Positions 35,240 through 46,965 of a stretch of 64,000 nucleotides of DNA are shown in pieces (position 1 is the first letter of the stretch; each line of letters opens with the position of its first letter). The position numbers and the translations under genes are program-made. The notes beneath the pieces were generated by a model that did not search any database, had not been told where the DNA came from, and was given only the letters and a program-made list of their open reading frames with translations. The DNA lies in contig OX422216.1 of assembly GCA_949130495.1 (NCBI GenBank), positions 361,794,605 to 361,858,604 of the forward strand, written 5' to 3'. Source of the stretch: Sambucus nigra. Its lineage: Eukaryota > Streptophyta > Magnoliopsida > Dipsacales > Adoxaceae.

Positions 35240-36240
35240 GTAGCATAAAGTACGAAAGACCTGGAGTAGAGGAGACCAGGCTCCTCCCCTCCGAGCGTGT
35301 CGTCGAGGACCTGGCTGAAGTTGGTGACAGTAGCCGAGTCTTCTTGATTGGAGCATCTCTAATCGACCAAGAACAGAAGGAGTTGACGAACTTGCTGAGA
35401 CACAACGTAGATGTTTTCGCATGGGAACGATACGAGATGCCTAGAATCGATCCTAGCATGGTTTGTCATCAGCTACACGTCGATCCCACATTCAAGCCAA
35501 TCACGCAGAAGGCACGGAGAACTGCTCCCGAGAAGACTAAAGCGGTCAAAAAGGAAGTAGAAAAATACTGGATGCAGGATCCATACAGGAAGTGTAATTC
35601 CCCAAGTGGTTGTCCAACCCAATAGTAGTTCCGAAGAATAATGGTAAGTGAAGAGTTTGCATCGACTTCACTGACCTCAACAAAGCATTCTCTAAGGATA
35701 GCTTCCCCCTCCCAAAGATAGACCAACTAATAGACGCCACTGCAGCTCACGAGCGAATGAGTTTCCTGGACGCATACTCAGGATATCACCAGATCCCCTT
35801 GTATGCCCCAGACCAGGACAAAACGACGCTCATCACAACAATTGGGTTATATTTCTACAAGGTCATGCCCTTTGGGCTCAAGAATGCAGGGGCAACCTAT
35901 CAGCGGCTGGTCACTAAAATGTTCAAGGATCAAATGGGAGACACAATGGAGGTCTACATCGATGACATGCTCGTTAAGAGCAAGAAGAAGGAAAATCACC
36001 TCTCGGACCTATCAAAGACCTTCGTAATCCTTAGGAAGTACCGGATGAAACTTAATGCGAGAGGCATAGAAGCTAATCCAGACTAGATCGATGCAATCAA
36101 CAGGGTACAACCCCCTCGAACAATTCGGTACGTGCAGAAGCTCACTGGAATTCTCGTCGATTTAAATCTCTTCATCTCCAAATCCTCCGAGAAGTGCAAG
36201 CCTTTTTTCTAGCTTCTAAAGGGGAGTAAATCGATAGAGT
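35240..36240 (+). pseudogene. pol: Reverse transcriptase of Tat-1
   Basis: FAWERYEMPRIDPSMVCHQL (near 35417) is the Tat pre-RT block. A frameshift near 35590 moves the reading into PLPKIDQLIDATAAHERMSF, then LDAYSGYHQIPL, VMPFGLKNAGATYQRLV and MEVYIDDMLVKS (catalytic YIDD near 35955). YIDDMLVKS is characteristic of Tat RTs. TAG stops at 36084 and 36210 lie at expected polar residues (the second in FF-stop-LLK, normally Gln). The connection (LTGILVDLNLFISKSSEKCK) leads into RNase H. Confidence 0.92.
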
Positions 36241-36263
36241 GGAGACCAAACTTCTCACGAGAT

Positions 36264-36638
36264 TTGGACGAGCTCAAGTCCTACTTAAGCTCCCCACCGC
36301 TGCTTGTTATACCACAACAAATGGATTCTTTGTACCTGTACCTCTCCGTATCTAATCACACTGTCAGCTCTGCGTTATTATGCGAGGTTACAGGAATCCA
36401 ACACCCCGTTTACTACGCGAGCAAGACCTTATTAGACGCCGAGCAAAGGTACCTGCCATTGGAGAAGCTCGCCTTTGCACTTGTAATAGCCTCAAGGAAG
36501 ATGAAGCATTATTTTGAAGCTCATACTATCATCGTCCTTACATCGCATCCCCTTAAGGCGGTCCTAAGGAAAGTGGACTTGTCGGGCATACTATCTAAGT
36601 GGTCAGTCGAGCTCGGACGGTTTGATATCCAATTTTAA
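36264..36638 (+). pseudogene. pol: First RNase H of Tat-1
   Basis: A 124-codon open stretch: LYLYLSVSNHTVSSALL replaces the classic active-site Asp of the beta-1 strand (related Tat copies also show degenerate residues here), followed by YYASKTLLDAEQRYLPLEKL and HTIIVLTSHPLKAVLRK. In Tat elements this copy is thought to have become a connection domain while a second RNase H performs catalysis. It ends with TAA in RFDIQF-stop. Confidence 0.85.
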
Positions 36639-36740
36639 CTAAGGACAGCTATCAAGGGTCAGATCCTTGCTAATTTCATAACCGAATTCACGGGCGAAGA
36701 ACTCTTCGACCAACCTCAACCAACAAGGCAAGAGAAGAAC

Positions 36741-37160
36741 TAAGCAACAGAGAGAACCTGGAGACTCTTCATTGATGGAGCCTCCAACTCAAAGGGGGCA
36801 GGGGTAGGCATTGTCCTCATCACTCCAGAAAACACAATCCTCGAACAAGGAATCGGGCTTGGATTTACAGCCTCCAAAAACGAAGCAGAGTACGAAGCCC
36901 TAATAGCCAATCTCCAAAAGGCACAAACTCTAGGAGCAAAACGTTTACAGGTGTTCGGCGACTCTCAACTAGTCTCCAATCAGATAAGTGGAGATTACAA
37001 TGCAAAGGATGAAAGAATGGAAGCCTACCTTGCCTTAATGAGAGAATTAATGTCAAGCTTTGAAGAGATCAACATCCATCAGTTTTCCAGGGAGCAAAAC
37101 AGTCATGATGATGCCTTAGCAGCCTTGAGTTCGGCAGTTGACTCTGACCTTAAGAGGGTC
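36741..37160 (+). pseudogene. pol: Second, archaeal-like RNase H of Tat-1
   Basis: RTWRLFIDGASNSKGAGVGI is the first active-site Asp block; NEAEYEALIANLQKAQTLGA supplies the Glu; LQVFGDSQLVSNQISGDYNA the second Asp; FSREQNSHDDALAALSSA the final Asp. All four catalytic acidic positions are present. A duplicated RNase H of this type defines the Tat lineage. The frame is open from 36951 into integrase; the upstream part begins after TAA near 36740. Confidence 0.9.
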
Positions 37161-38493
37161 ATCCCCATCGATTTCTTCATTTGTTCAAGCATTAACCACA
37201 ACAACAGGTTACCAAACGTGGAACAAATACTCCAGGTGGGATCAGCCCCCAGCTGGATAGATCCCTTAAAGGACTATTTAAAGGATGGCACGCTCCCAGA
37301 TGACAAAAAAACTGCCCACCAGATAAGATTCAAAGCTGCTCGCTTTCACCTATCCACAGGAGGCGACTTGTATAAGAAATCCTTCTTCGGTCCCTACCTT
37401 AGATGCGTCCACCCAGGTGATGTCGAGCAAGTGCTACATGAGCTTTATGAAGGAATCTGTGGAAGTCATATTGGAGGAAGGTCTCTAGCCTTTCGAGCAA
37501 TGAAGGAAGGCTATTGGTGGACATACATGCAAAAGGACTCCACAATATATGTTCGCAATTGCCCGAAATGCCAATTCCACGCTCCTATGGCCCACCAACC
37601 CACCAGCGACCTGAAGTCCCTGTCCAGCCCATGGCCCTTCGCCCAATGGGGAATGGACATCGTGGAACCGCTGCCTACCGCCGTCGGCAATCGCAAATAC
37701 CTGTTGGTTGCGACTGACTACTTCACCAAATGGATCGAGGATAAATCCCTGGTGAACTTCCGAGATGCTGATATGATAAGGTTCATATGGAGGACTATAA
37801 TCACTCGGTTTGGAATCCCCAGAACCATCATCACCGACAATGGAACGCAGTTCAAAAGTGGACCCTTTCAGAACTTCTGTAACGAACACGGGATCAGACA
37901 CCACTTCAGTCTGGTGGCCTACCCTCAGAGCAATGGCCAAGCTGAAGCTTCCAACAAAACTGTGATCGATGGATTAAAGAAGCGATTAGAGCAAGCCAAA
38001 GGCGCATGGGTAATAGAGCTACCCCATGTTCTATGGGCATACCTAACCACTCCTCGGTGAGCAACAGGAGAAACCCTATTTTTGCTGACATATGGCATGG
38101 AAGCAGTCATCCCACTAGAAGCAGGTTTGCCAACAATGAGATTCAACCTTATCGACCAAGGCCTGAATGATGAAGCATTGCTCTCCGAACTTGACCTAGC
38201 CGACGAGCGCAGAGAGCTAGCCCTGGTGAAGCTAGCGAACTATCAGCAACAGCTCGCGAAGCATTATAACAAAAAGGGTTAGCCCGAGGATGATCCAAGT
38301 TGGGGAATATATTCTAAGGAAAGTCCTGGGCAGCACAATGAAGTCGTCAGACGGCAAGCTAGGCCCAAACTGGTAAGGACCCTTTAAAGTAACTAAAGAC
38401 GATCTGCAAGGTGCCTATCACTTGGAAATGATGGAGGGCAGAGAAATACCACGAGCATGGAACGCAGCTAATCTCAAGAAATTCTATTTTTAG
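37161..38493 (+). pseudogene. pol: Integrase of Tat-1
   Basis: Open continuously with the second RNase H to 38060. The zinc-binding region is H...H (GSHIGGRSLAFRAMKEGYWW) and CPKCQFH. The catalytic core has WGMDIVEPLP (first Asp), IITDNGTQFKS (second Asp) and PQSNGQAEASNKTV (Glu), so D,D-35-E is complete. TGA at 38058 breaks it at YLTTPR; the tail GETLFLLTYGMEAVIPLEAG continues to 38282, then shifts to reach KFYF and TAG at 38491. It has one stop and about one shift, so it is among the best preserved integrases in the window. Confidence 0.92.
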
Positions 38494-39374
38494 ATCTTTT
38501 TCTTGTATTTTTTTATTATGAAAACAAAAGTTCATTTTCCTTATTACTAATGAAAGTTACTTAATTGATTACACTCTGATCAATAACAACTGCATTTATC
38601 GCAAATATTTTCCAAATAATAGGCACGATGGTCACTGTAGCAGGGGAATACCCCTCCTCAGGTCATCGTCATAAAACACGAGAGACCTCTTAGCATTGCC
38701 CCTAGAAATATATAAAGCCCTACAGAGGATTCTTAGGCAATACGACCAAATCTTATACTGGTCATCAAACCTACTTCGGTTGAACAAAATCCTGATCGGA
38801 TGAAGACATCCAACACCAGGTGTGTCCTCGCCAATTGCCCTACTTAGGCCTAAGGGAGTGTGATGACACAACCTAAAAGGTGAAGTGGGGCACAATGGTA
38901 CTTTGGTATTATACTGGACTGGGGGGACACTTGCATGACAAAATAGAAAAGATCATAAAGCAACAAGGATATGAAAAGTAGGATATACACGTTTAGTTGG
39001 AAAAATTACCCAAAACACAAAATTTTCATTAATCCATCATACTTACAACGATGATAATACATGTTTAGTCGGCGAGCTCGCCCAAAGCATTTACATTATC
39101 AAAAATAAAAAAAATAGCAACTGGCAAAATCCCAAGGGGTGGAGCCTCCGAGCAAGATAATCAGCCACTCGAGCTCTTCGTCCGTCATCAAGAGCAGGAG
39201 AAAACTCTTCCACAACCTCATTCGCATCCGACTCCAATAATTTCCAAGAAATAGTATCAATGGGGATCCATCAATCGTCCCTTCTGAATGGGTTGGGCAT
39301 CAGAGTGGAGTAAGACATCTCATGACGATACCATAGCACCGAGTTCCTCGGGACTTACATCTCCTTCAAGGCAC
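38494..39374. other. Spacer between pol and antisense genes of Tat-1
   Basis: Non-coding AT-rich sequence after pol, typical of Tat elements. The minus-strand open frame at 38632-38895 matches nothing I recognise. Confidence 0.6.
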
Positions 39375-40063
39375 TTAGCCATCCCTCATGAAATAAAGCT
39401 CGTCGAACTCAAACAGCCTTGTTGGAGCATCCAACCAGCCTTGATCATAACCGTCAACCCATGCTTGCCGAGGACCTTTCTTGAGCAAGTGCCGCAACCG
39501 GGTGACGTCCCTTTGAAGCCCATCAGCAATTACATATGCTCGCTGAACATCACCGCGGAGTTCCTCCATTTCCTTATCACGAATCTCTTTCGCTTCCCTA
39601 TTTCTGCCCCTGGTGCTCCTACCAGCTCGCGGAAGGGGAGGGCGAGTGGGACCTCTCAGCATAGGAAGAGTAACGTTATGACCAGATCTAGCTCGCGACG
39701 ATGAGGAGCCTTGCAGAACTGCTGGCACAGTGCTCGGCGCATGCTCCCTAAGTCGTAAGACTTCTCTCCTCAGGTCTTCATTCTCCTGCTGAAGAGCCTC
39801 CCTAACTTGGTTGATCTCGGTGGCCTCTAGTAGTCTTGTTCTCAGCACATTGACCTCCTCTTGCACTGAAGCACCAATATCCTCCATCTCTTGGATCCTG
39901 TCCTTCAGCTTAGCCACCAGCTCGGATTGCTCCTTATACTTCTGATTTCTGGACCCAAGAGACTTACAAAGCTTAACGAAGGCCTGGCGAACTTCAGGAC
40001 TCGCTTTGGGACCAAGGGTCTTACCCAAGTGGGAAGTAGCAGGAATGTAATCATCTACATCAA
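39375..40063 (-). CDS. Antisense ORF 2 of Tat-1, coiled-coil protein
   Basis: Read against pol, 40028-39375 is open for 217 codons with no stop. The frame extends upstream (LVDVDDYIPATSHLG) to an acceptor-like TTTGTAG at about 40064, after a pyrimidine-rich run, so it may be a downstream exon of the antisense gene at 40217-42387 or a separate unit. It starts with KASPEVRQAFVKLCKSLGSR, then heptad-type stretches (LVAKLKDRIQEMEDI, REALQQENEDLRREVLRLRE), a basic Pro/Arg middle and a second helix. No enzymatic motif. Tat elements are known to carry antisense ORFs of unknown role. Confidence 0.65.
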
Positions 40064-40216
40064 CTAACTACAAATGAAAGGAAGATAAAGGAGAGAAAGA
40101 GAAAAATCATTACAAGCAGAAATAAAGCCTTTTTCATTAATAAAGAACGAGGTTACATCGAACTGAAGAAAGAAAGTTTACAGACTGGAAAAAGAAAAAA
40201 ATACAAAGCAATCCTA

Positions 40217-42387
40217 TCAATTAGCAACCTCAGGTGGCCCAGAGGTGGATGTCCCTTTCTCAGCATCAACAGGAGAACTGTCCTCGGCAGGGGTGGTCTC
40301 TGTCACCTCAATAAGAGAAACATCAGCAGAGGTCACCTGAGGAGCAGGATCAGAGACTTCAACGGCTTGGGAAGGGTCCTCATCCATGACTGGCCTCGAC
40401 CCTGGGTCGTGCTCGTCAAAGAGTGGGGATGCAACATCCACCCCAGTGTCTATGAGAGACTTGTTCCATCATTTCTTGAAGTTCAGAAGGATAATATAGC
40501 CTATCTGAACTTCAGCATCTTCATATGCTGCAGCCCTGCCGGAATTATAAGAGTCTTCCTTGGCAGTGACAGCCTCAGACTCCTTTTTCTTCAGCTCTTC
40601 GGAGAGCACCCATTTCTCCTCCACGATAGTAAGTTTGCTCGAGCAAACCAAGTCATAGGCCTGCCTCAGCTCCTCCAGATCCTTGACTGCCTTATCCTTC
40701 TCCTTGCTCGCGGTGGCAAGAGCCAAGTCGGATGAAATCCGAACAGCATCAACAACCTTAAAATTAGCCTCGAGCTCCTTACCCTTCACCTTTAGGGCAT
40801 AATTCCCTTGCTCTAGCTCACTGTTCTTCTTCACCAGCTCATCGCGTGAATGATACAGCACGGCGAAGTCAGTAACGAACTGTGAAAAAGAGAAGGCATT
40901 AGAAGAAGAAAATGAGGGAAGTCAGAAAAACATAAGAGAAAAATCAAAAGATACCTTACCAGAGCAAGCCTCTGACTAGTCTGGAGGGCCAAATGCTCTG
41001 ACCCCACTGCCCTTTGGCGATCAGCAGGGAGGACAACTCTCTCGAGCAGGGCCGAGACCAACTGAGGAGAACTTACCATAGAGGCCCCCTTGGGCAGAGC
41101 GAACACTGGGACTAAGGCCTGCCCGACCTTCGTCCTCACCTCATCCCTCCTCTTCTCCTCCTCTTTCTCGCTCTCTCTCTTTTTACTCTCCTCGACCCTC
41201 CTTTTCTCCTTTGATTTCTTCTTCTCTTCTTCCTTTTTCCTCTCTCTCTCTCTCTCTCTCACCTGCTCCTCTTCCTTCCTTCTCCTCTTCTGCTCCTGAG
41301 CGGAGGACCGGGAACAAGTAACCACGACCCCAGAAGTAGCTTTTTGCTTCTTTGACCTCTGTGCAAGAATCACGTGGTCCTCATCATTATCATCCCTAAT
41401 AAAGTTCTTCCTTGGAGGAACCATCTCTTCACTTGAACTTCTAGAAGTGCTCGACGATCCCTGAGCTTCAGAAACCTCCTCACGGCCAAAGGAATTGCTA
41501 CTATCAAAGCTCCCTCCACCCAAATTACTCACGGCTCCTGCAAGGTCACTTTCAGAGCTGCTTTCCTCCTCATCCAACTGTATAGGCTCTGCAGCAGTCT
41601 CTTTGAAAGAGTTAAACTCTAGTATACTATCCACAGGCCTTGCAATGAAGCTGGAGCCAATGTTCTTGTACTCGAGCAGAAAGGCAGCAGACCTGGGATG
41701 CTCGCCGTCACCCAGAGGCTCCCTGATATTCTAAGCCTTAACCAATTCCGAGATACGAACCTCATTGAGAGCAGGCTTCAAATTCTTTGACCTCGCTGTG
41801 GAAGAAAAAGCAAAAGAGGAGTTAGAAAGGTCACAAATCAATAAAAATTGAAACAACAGTACAATGTCTACCTATATATTCATCCCCATAAAAAGTAACA
41901 GAGAACCTCTCAGACCTCGACCCTTCAAATTAGGGAGGAAACTGGCAATTCCTAATAAGGAAACCTTCTTGCCAGTAGTTCTTATAGGAATCAGGTAGAT
42001 TTACTACCAATACCCTGTCAGGGCTCCTAGCTTTGAGGTAAAGGACACCAAAACTATTTCGAGAAAAGGAGTAACAAAAATAGACCTCGGTGAGCCCTAA
42101 CCTAGTTCCATACAATTGATTTATCCTATGGACGCCATTTACTATTTTCCACACATTGGGCAAGCATTGTGCAGGAACAATATTGAAATAGCCAAAGAAA
42201 TGCAGGAACAAATCATTGGGAGGAAAAGTGAGTCCCCCTGGGAAAGCAACAGAACATGGATCCAGTGAGCATCATCTATCTCTCTAACGTTTCTAGGAGG
42301 GGAGGAACAACACTCAATATCTACCCACTCGGGAATGTTGTAAAACTTCCTAAACTCAGAGAGTGACCTATTCCCAATCTTCGCCAT
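40217..42387 (-). pseudogene. Antisense ORF 1 of Tat-1, Transposase_28-like with introns and Lys/Glu coiled coil
   Basis: Start ATG 42387 (MAKIGNRSLSEFRKFYNI). After a one-base shift near 42250 the frame gives FPPNDLFLHFFGYFNIVPAQ and CLPNVWKIVNGVHRINQLYG, which fits Transposase_28, a family found in antisense ORFs of Tat elements. Intron 41871-41796 (GT...CAG) joins EYI to ARSKNLKP in phase. A TAG follows, then an open Ser-rich and Lys/Glu-rich section (41634-40960). Intron 40959-40880 joins RLAL to FVTDFAVLYH in phase 0. The coiled coil ends in an in-frame TGA near 40450 before a Pro/Glu/Thr-rich tail ending at 40217. It has one shift and two stops, otherwise well kept. Function unknown. 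Confidence 0.75.
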
Positions 42388-42755
42388 TGAAAATCCCTAG
42401 AAAACTATAAACTCAAAGAGAAATCACAGAGAAAAGATACAGGGAACTTACAAGATAGAATACCAATTCGAACGAGGAAGAAGCACGAGCCCAAGCGGTA
42501 AGGAAGCAATGAGACTGGAGATTGAGAGAAGAAGGTACGAAGTGATAGAACTCGCAAGGAATGAGAAAATGCTGGAAAAATTGGAACAACAATAGAGAAG
42601 TACCTATTCCAAGAAACCTTCAAATTCTACTAATCATAGTGCATAAGATACGAGGCGGGTGTCGCCAAAATCAGCTTCACGGTTTCCGAAGAATTGCAAA
42701 ACAGCCATTGTGGCTAATCATTTAAATCTATTGAGCCCATAAACATGGCCCAACA

Positions 42756-42771
42756 AATTTAGGGGCAATTA
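42756..42771 (+). other. Polypurine tract of Tat-1
   Basis: AATTTAGGGGCAATTA precedes the proposed 3' LTR start TGGGTACCC at 42772. The G-run is short, but place and composition fit. Confidence 0.55.
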
Positions 42772-43176
42772 TGGGTACCCAAAATTAGGACCATGGGCCT
42801 GGACGAGTAGCCCAGTCCTGGCGGCCCAAAGTCCAGGCCCCTCATCTCTTATTTTGATCCGGTCTCCCCCCACGTTCTCATTAAGGGAAGTTATAGGAGA
42901 GATGGAAGACGTGGGGGAACCCATCACCTCCACTTACCTACATGTACATGTATATATTAAACCCTAGGTCCGGGGCAAAAGGACAGTTTTTATATTCTCT
43001 ATAATTACTCTCCGGAGTATATAAAAATAATATCGACTGCACCACCGTGGACGTAGGCACATCTTTGCTGAACCACGTACATCCTTTGTTGTGTGATTGT
43101 CATTTTATATTCCTTGTTCTCACTTGGTGAATGCTTTCTTCTTATTTATTTGTGTTGCACAATAATTGTCACCACA
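42772..43176 (+). repeat. 3' LTR of Tat-1
   Basis: About 405 bp, TGGGTACCC...GTCACCACA. TATATAAAA at 43018-43026 is the promoter TATA box. R should begin about 25-30 bp later, close to 43041, where the direct arm of the 5' palindrome begins. The U3 start is inferred from the PPT because the 5' partner lacks it. Confidence 0.8.
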
Positions 43177-43181
43177 ACTTC

Positions 43182-43463
43182 TATCGCGGTCACCGCCCCT
43201 AAATATTCCATGGCTTTTGTCGAGCCTTTCTCCTTCCAGTCCTTCTAATGGCCCTCGCTGGTCGTCCAAAATTGTTCAGTGTACAAAGACCAAACGAACT
43301 CGTATATGAATCGTGTCATACTTAATAACAGGAGAACATAATTTATATGCATAGATGAATACAAAAATCCTATAGTAAGGTTCTATATCAAAGAACGCTA
43401 CGCTGAAACATAATAAGATGCACAGATCCTAAAGACTATAGAATCAGATGATCAGATACCATC
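43182..43463 (-). other. Tekay-2 leader and start of gag region with PBS
   Basis: The internal sequence between Tat-1 and the right LTR. On the minus strand TGGTATCTGATC (43460-43449) adjoins the LTR and matches the first seven bases of the Met-tRNA PBS. The remainder parallels 51580-51878 of Tekay-3. Confidence 0.65.
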
Positions 43464-46400
43464 TGTGACACCGCGCCTACTAAAATACTGGGGATCCTAC
43501 CCGTGATCAAAATAAAACGTTGGTCTAATATGGCGCATTCTCAGCATCACTGTCAAAAACATTTTAAAGTTACCAACGACCTAGTAATTTAATTAGACGG
43601 GTGCCAAATTTTAATTTTCATTAATTAATAACATGTGGAAATAAATAATAAACCATCAACACATACTGATAACTAAATCCAACACAGATGAATGAAGGTG
43701 ACCAAATCACTAACGGTTCAACAATAAAATCCAACAATAACCTGGATACACAAGGTCAAATAAATAAACTGAATCCGAAATCTAAGGGCGACATGCCCAG
43801 GTGAGTACTAAAATAAAGAATCCTACACTAGGAATAAATTAACAAAGCGTCTATAGCAACGTTCTGTAACTTTCACACGAGCTGTAGCTGCGCATCCCTA
43901 GATAAAATCCTCAAACTGGGTGTTCCTGTAGCTGGACACCTAAAAGGTTTTGAAAAAGATTTTGACACGGGTCAGTTCCCAAGTAAAACATTTTGAAAAT
44001 ATTTAGCAAGCAGATAAATTGCAATAATTAAATATGCATGCACATTCTTCATAATTAATCTAGTGTCGCACTCCCTTGAGGTATAGCTCACCCCTCATCT
44101 AATGTGCAAACCTAAGACCTGCCTGCTAAGTTTCCTAATTAAGCTACCCCACCTAATTAGCCGCATCACCCCTCTTTCTATCGCACTATTCTAACACAAG
44201 TATCCTTACTTTTATTGTTAAGTTATCTTCTCATTAACTTGTTAATCGGTTCAACTATATTAAATCATATAACATTCACACTAATTATATAATAAATCCC
44301 CTTTCTAACTCATATAACTTTCACGCTAGTTATATAAGAAGTTACTTTTTAAATCATAACTTTCACATTAGTTATATAAGAAATACATTCACATTTACGT
44401 ATTAATCTCGCATATAATTATCTACACATATTATATACGTACTAGTATAGTACAACATTTACACGGATGTTAAATATAATATCCATCCACTCATGTAATG
44501 ACTCACCGGATGTTTCTCTAAAATCCTATCACCCAAGGTATACTAATCCACCTAAACACCTTGATACGGATAGCTCCCCGAATCATTAAAACAAAAATAA
44601 ATATAGCGGAGGCGGCCATAGTTCCCCGACGGTGAGACTGAATCATACCCAAATTGCCTCACCCTGAAAAGAAATCACAACATATAAATACTGGATGCCT
44701 ATGACCTGGGGATTATACTCGCCCTGCATTCACTATCCATGGATTTTTCCCACATAGTGCAACCTCCTGTTAGCACTAGAGGGGTATATATATATACACT
44801 ACCACACTACCGTATACATATATTTAATAAAGGTCTGGCTAATTATTGCCTAACACCCGTAGCACTAGACCAAGAATACCCAAGTCTATATCCCGACTTC
44901 TAACTTAATTAATAACACATTAATTAATTCTCATTCAAGTTGTATCACCCAACTAGAGTACCCAGACTCACTCATTCGGTGCATATCTTCTTCTCTTAAA
45001 ATTTATTACACAAAACCCCACAATTTAGTTTAACACCCCTTGTTAAATTTAATATTTGATAATTTATTATACATGCCCCCATAATAAATTTAACCGGCTA
45101 CTTCGTACCTAACTCCATTAGCAATTGACTAAAAAAATCCGAGTCAAATCCTCGACCCTTAATTAAATTAATTTCACCTCCATCAATTTTATCACGTAAT
45201 GTCACTCAACAAAATGCCCAGACTCATTCACTAGGTCCGTGTTTTAACCTTTGAATTTATTTCACAACATTTCAATTAATTATATTGGCACTCTATCTAG
45301 ATAAAACATATCTTAAAATCCGCCTAAGTATTTTCTCCTTGTAAAATTTATTTACCTAAAGTCTCACTATTCGGTTACACACCCTTTAATAAATTTAATC
45401 TCCTAACTGTCCATCTCTTAAGGCCCTTCATAATTTCCTGTTTAATGTTCACCAATTTATATCCTCTAAAACAAAGTCCCCTTATATTCTTTCCCTTTTA
45501 AATTCCTTCCCCTTAACTGAACAAAGTCAAGAAAGATTTTCTCAAACACCTCAAACCCACAAAAATAAATGAACTGGGTTAAGGTAAACAACGTCATTTG
45601 AACAACGCCCCAGGTCATTCGAACGACCTGCTGGGTTTGGCACCGATTCTTCCTGCTTCGCCTGCCCGCCATCGCTGACTTCCTCAATCCTTCATAGTTA
45701 TTTAACAACACTCGAGCCAAGTATTTCCTATATATATAATTTGTCTAATACGAAGATATAATCATCTTATTAACCTTTACCCATTACAGATTCATCTCTT
45801 TCATTGATTCAGGTTTTGGTACGGTTGTTGAATCCCCTATCTAGTTTCAACTTCATAAACATCAAAATAACGAACTTAGAATCTAGACTCCTAATTTGAA
45901 GATGATCCGAAAAATGATTTCTCCCAATCCATCTCAAATTTCATATTTAATCTTTATAATTTTCTCAAATCACCCAAAACCCGTTTTATAGAATAACCCA
46001 CTAAAAATATGGTTTACACCCACCATGATATGAATTGCAAGACCTCAATTGAAATGAAATAAATTTCAACTACTTGCCTGGATAAATTCATAGAGTTTGA
46101 TTCCATTGATGAAGATGATAGATTTGAAACCCAAAAGTCCCCAAAATTCTTTATCTTTTCTTCTCTGTAAGCCTTAGGTTTTCTTTTTAAATTGTGTCTG
46201 CCCCGACCTCTCTAATTTAGGTTTTATAATATTTTTCCTTTAGTGTTGTGTCCACCCCAAACTATCAAATTTATATTTTCAATTGTTAATCCCGAAATTA
46301 AGCATATGGTCTAAATTAAAATGGCCCAAACACTCCCGTGTGAGCCCAGTTATGCCTAAAAATGCCCTGAGACCCAATTACACCCCCCGGTACTCTTTTT

Positions 46401-46628
46401 CGACTATCTCGACCTATTCGAAATCAACCATGAACTCATAATCGTCATTGGAGCCACTTAACTAAAATCTCCAACCTCGTCCTCAAATTACAACACATTT
46501 AAATAAATAAAAATATTCTGAATTAATTAAATCTTCATTCCCCAATTTAATTAAGTCATGCCGATTATTTAAATTATATCCCACCAAATTAATTAAATTA
46601 TGGATCCTCAAAAATACGGGGTGTTACA
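43464..46628 (-). repeat. 5' LTR of Tekay-2 (minus orientation)
   Basis: 3,165 bp, TGTGACACCGCGCC...GGGGTGTTACA on the plus strand, paired with 27306-30543. Divergence by many substitutions and small indels is visible. It carries the same palindromic subrepeats (about 44262-44385) and a decayed TTCGAACGA cluster near 45597-45628. Confidence 0.9.
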
Positions 46629-46965
46629 TACCCCCTGCGCCCCCAATGCACCCCCCCACATACACCCCCCTACACACACTGCCCCCCCACCAACCCACAC
46701 ACACCCTCACCCCCCCCCCCCCCACACACACGAAGACCCACTCATACATACACATGCCCACCTACACACACACCCCTACACATAGCCACACACTCACACG
46801 CAGACCTACACACACACATACACACATACACAAAGTAAAGAGAGAGAGACGAAGAAAAAAATACCTGAAAACGTAGAGTGAGAGAACAGTCGCACAAGAG
46901 AGAAACAGGAAGGAAAGGAAACGGTGATAAAAAAGAAGAGGCGCCTAGGGTTTTATGTTAAAATA
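46629..46965. repeat. C- and CA-rich low-complexity block of the CACTA element
   Basis: Runs of CACACA, ACACCC and up to 14 consecutive C occupy 46640-46835. Frames open here encode only Pro/His/Thr and are artefacts. It is followed by purine-rich GAGAGAG and AAAGGAAACGG sequence. Confidence 0.85.

Larger units (their letters stand above)
32630..43176 (+). mobile_element. Ty3/gypsy element of the Tat lineage (Tat-1) with aberrant 5' end
   Basis: A 10.5-kb element flanked by a perfect TSD ACTTC (32625-32629, 43177-43181). Internal order: PBS, gag, protease, RT, RNase H, second archaeal-like RNase H, integrase, non-coding spacer, two antisense genes, PPT, 3' LTR. A double RNase H and an antisense 3' ORF are hallmarks of Tat elements. 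The 3' LTR is about 405 bp. The 5' LTR is not a normal copy but an inverted/direct U5 palindrome. All sense domains have only a few stops or shifts, so it is younger than Tekay-1 and Tat-2. Confidence 0.93.
27306..46628 (-). mobile_element. Tekay-like gypsy element (Tekay-2), internally deleted, with Tat-1 nested in it
   Basis: LTRs at 27306-30543 and 43464-46628 are collinear. Read on the minus strand they begin TGTAACACCCC and end GGTGTCACA (decayed in the left copy). A PPT (AAGGAGGGAAGTA on the minus strand, 30544-30558) adjoins the left LTR and a TGGTATC PBS start adjoins the right LTR. Removing Tat-1, the internal part is only about 2.4 kb against 5.8 kb in Tekay-1, so most of pol is gone. 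No clean 5-bp TSD was found: the flanks are CCCTC and TACCC in C-rich sequence. Confidence 0.87.

Noticed and set aside
35016..35459. 147-codon minus-strand frame
   Set aside because: Opposite the Tat-1 protease and pre-RT region, which are confidently on the plus strand.
39288..39704. 138-codon plus-strand frame
   Set aside because: It lies opposite the 217-codon coiled-coil frame, which has the clearer composition and fits the known antisense gene of Tat elements.
40831..41634. Lys/Glu-rich frame as a host nuclear protein gene
   Set aside because: It sits inside Tat-1, follows a Transposase_28-like exon in phase, and ends at an intron donor; it is part of the element's antisense gene.
27301..46633. 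5-bp TSD for Tekay-2
   Set aside because: Left CCCTC and right TACCC do not match; both flanks are C-rich, so no duplication is claimed.
46600..46876. Pro/His/Thr-rich plus-strand frames
   Set aside because: Produced by CA/C simple repeats; no real protein features.
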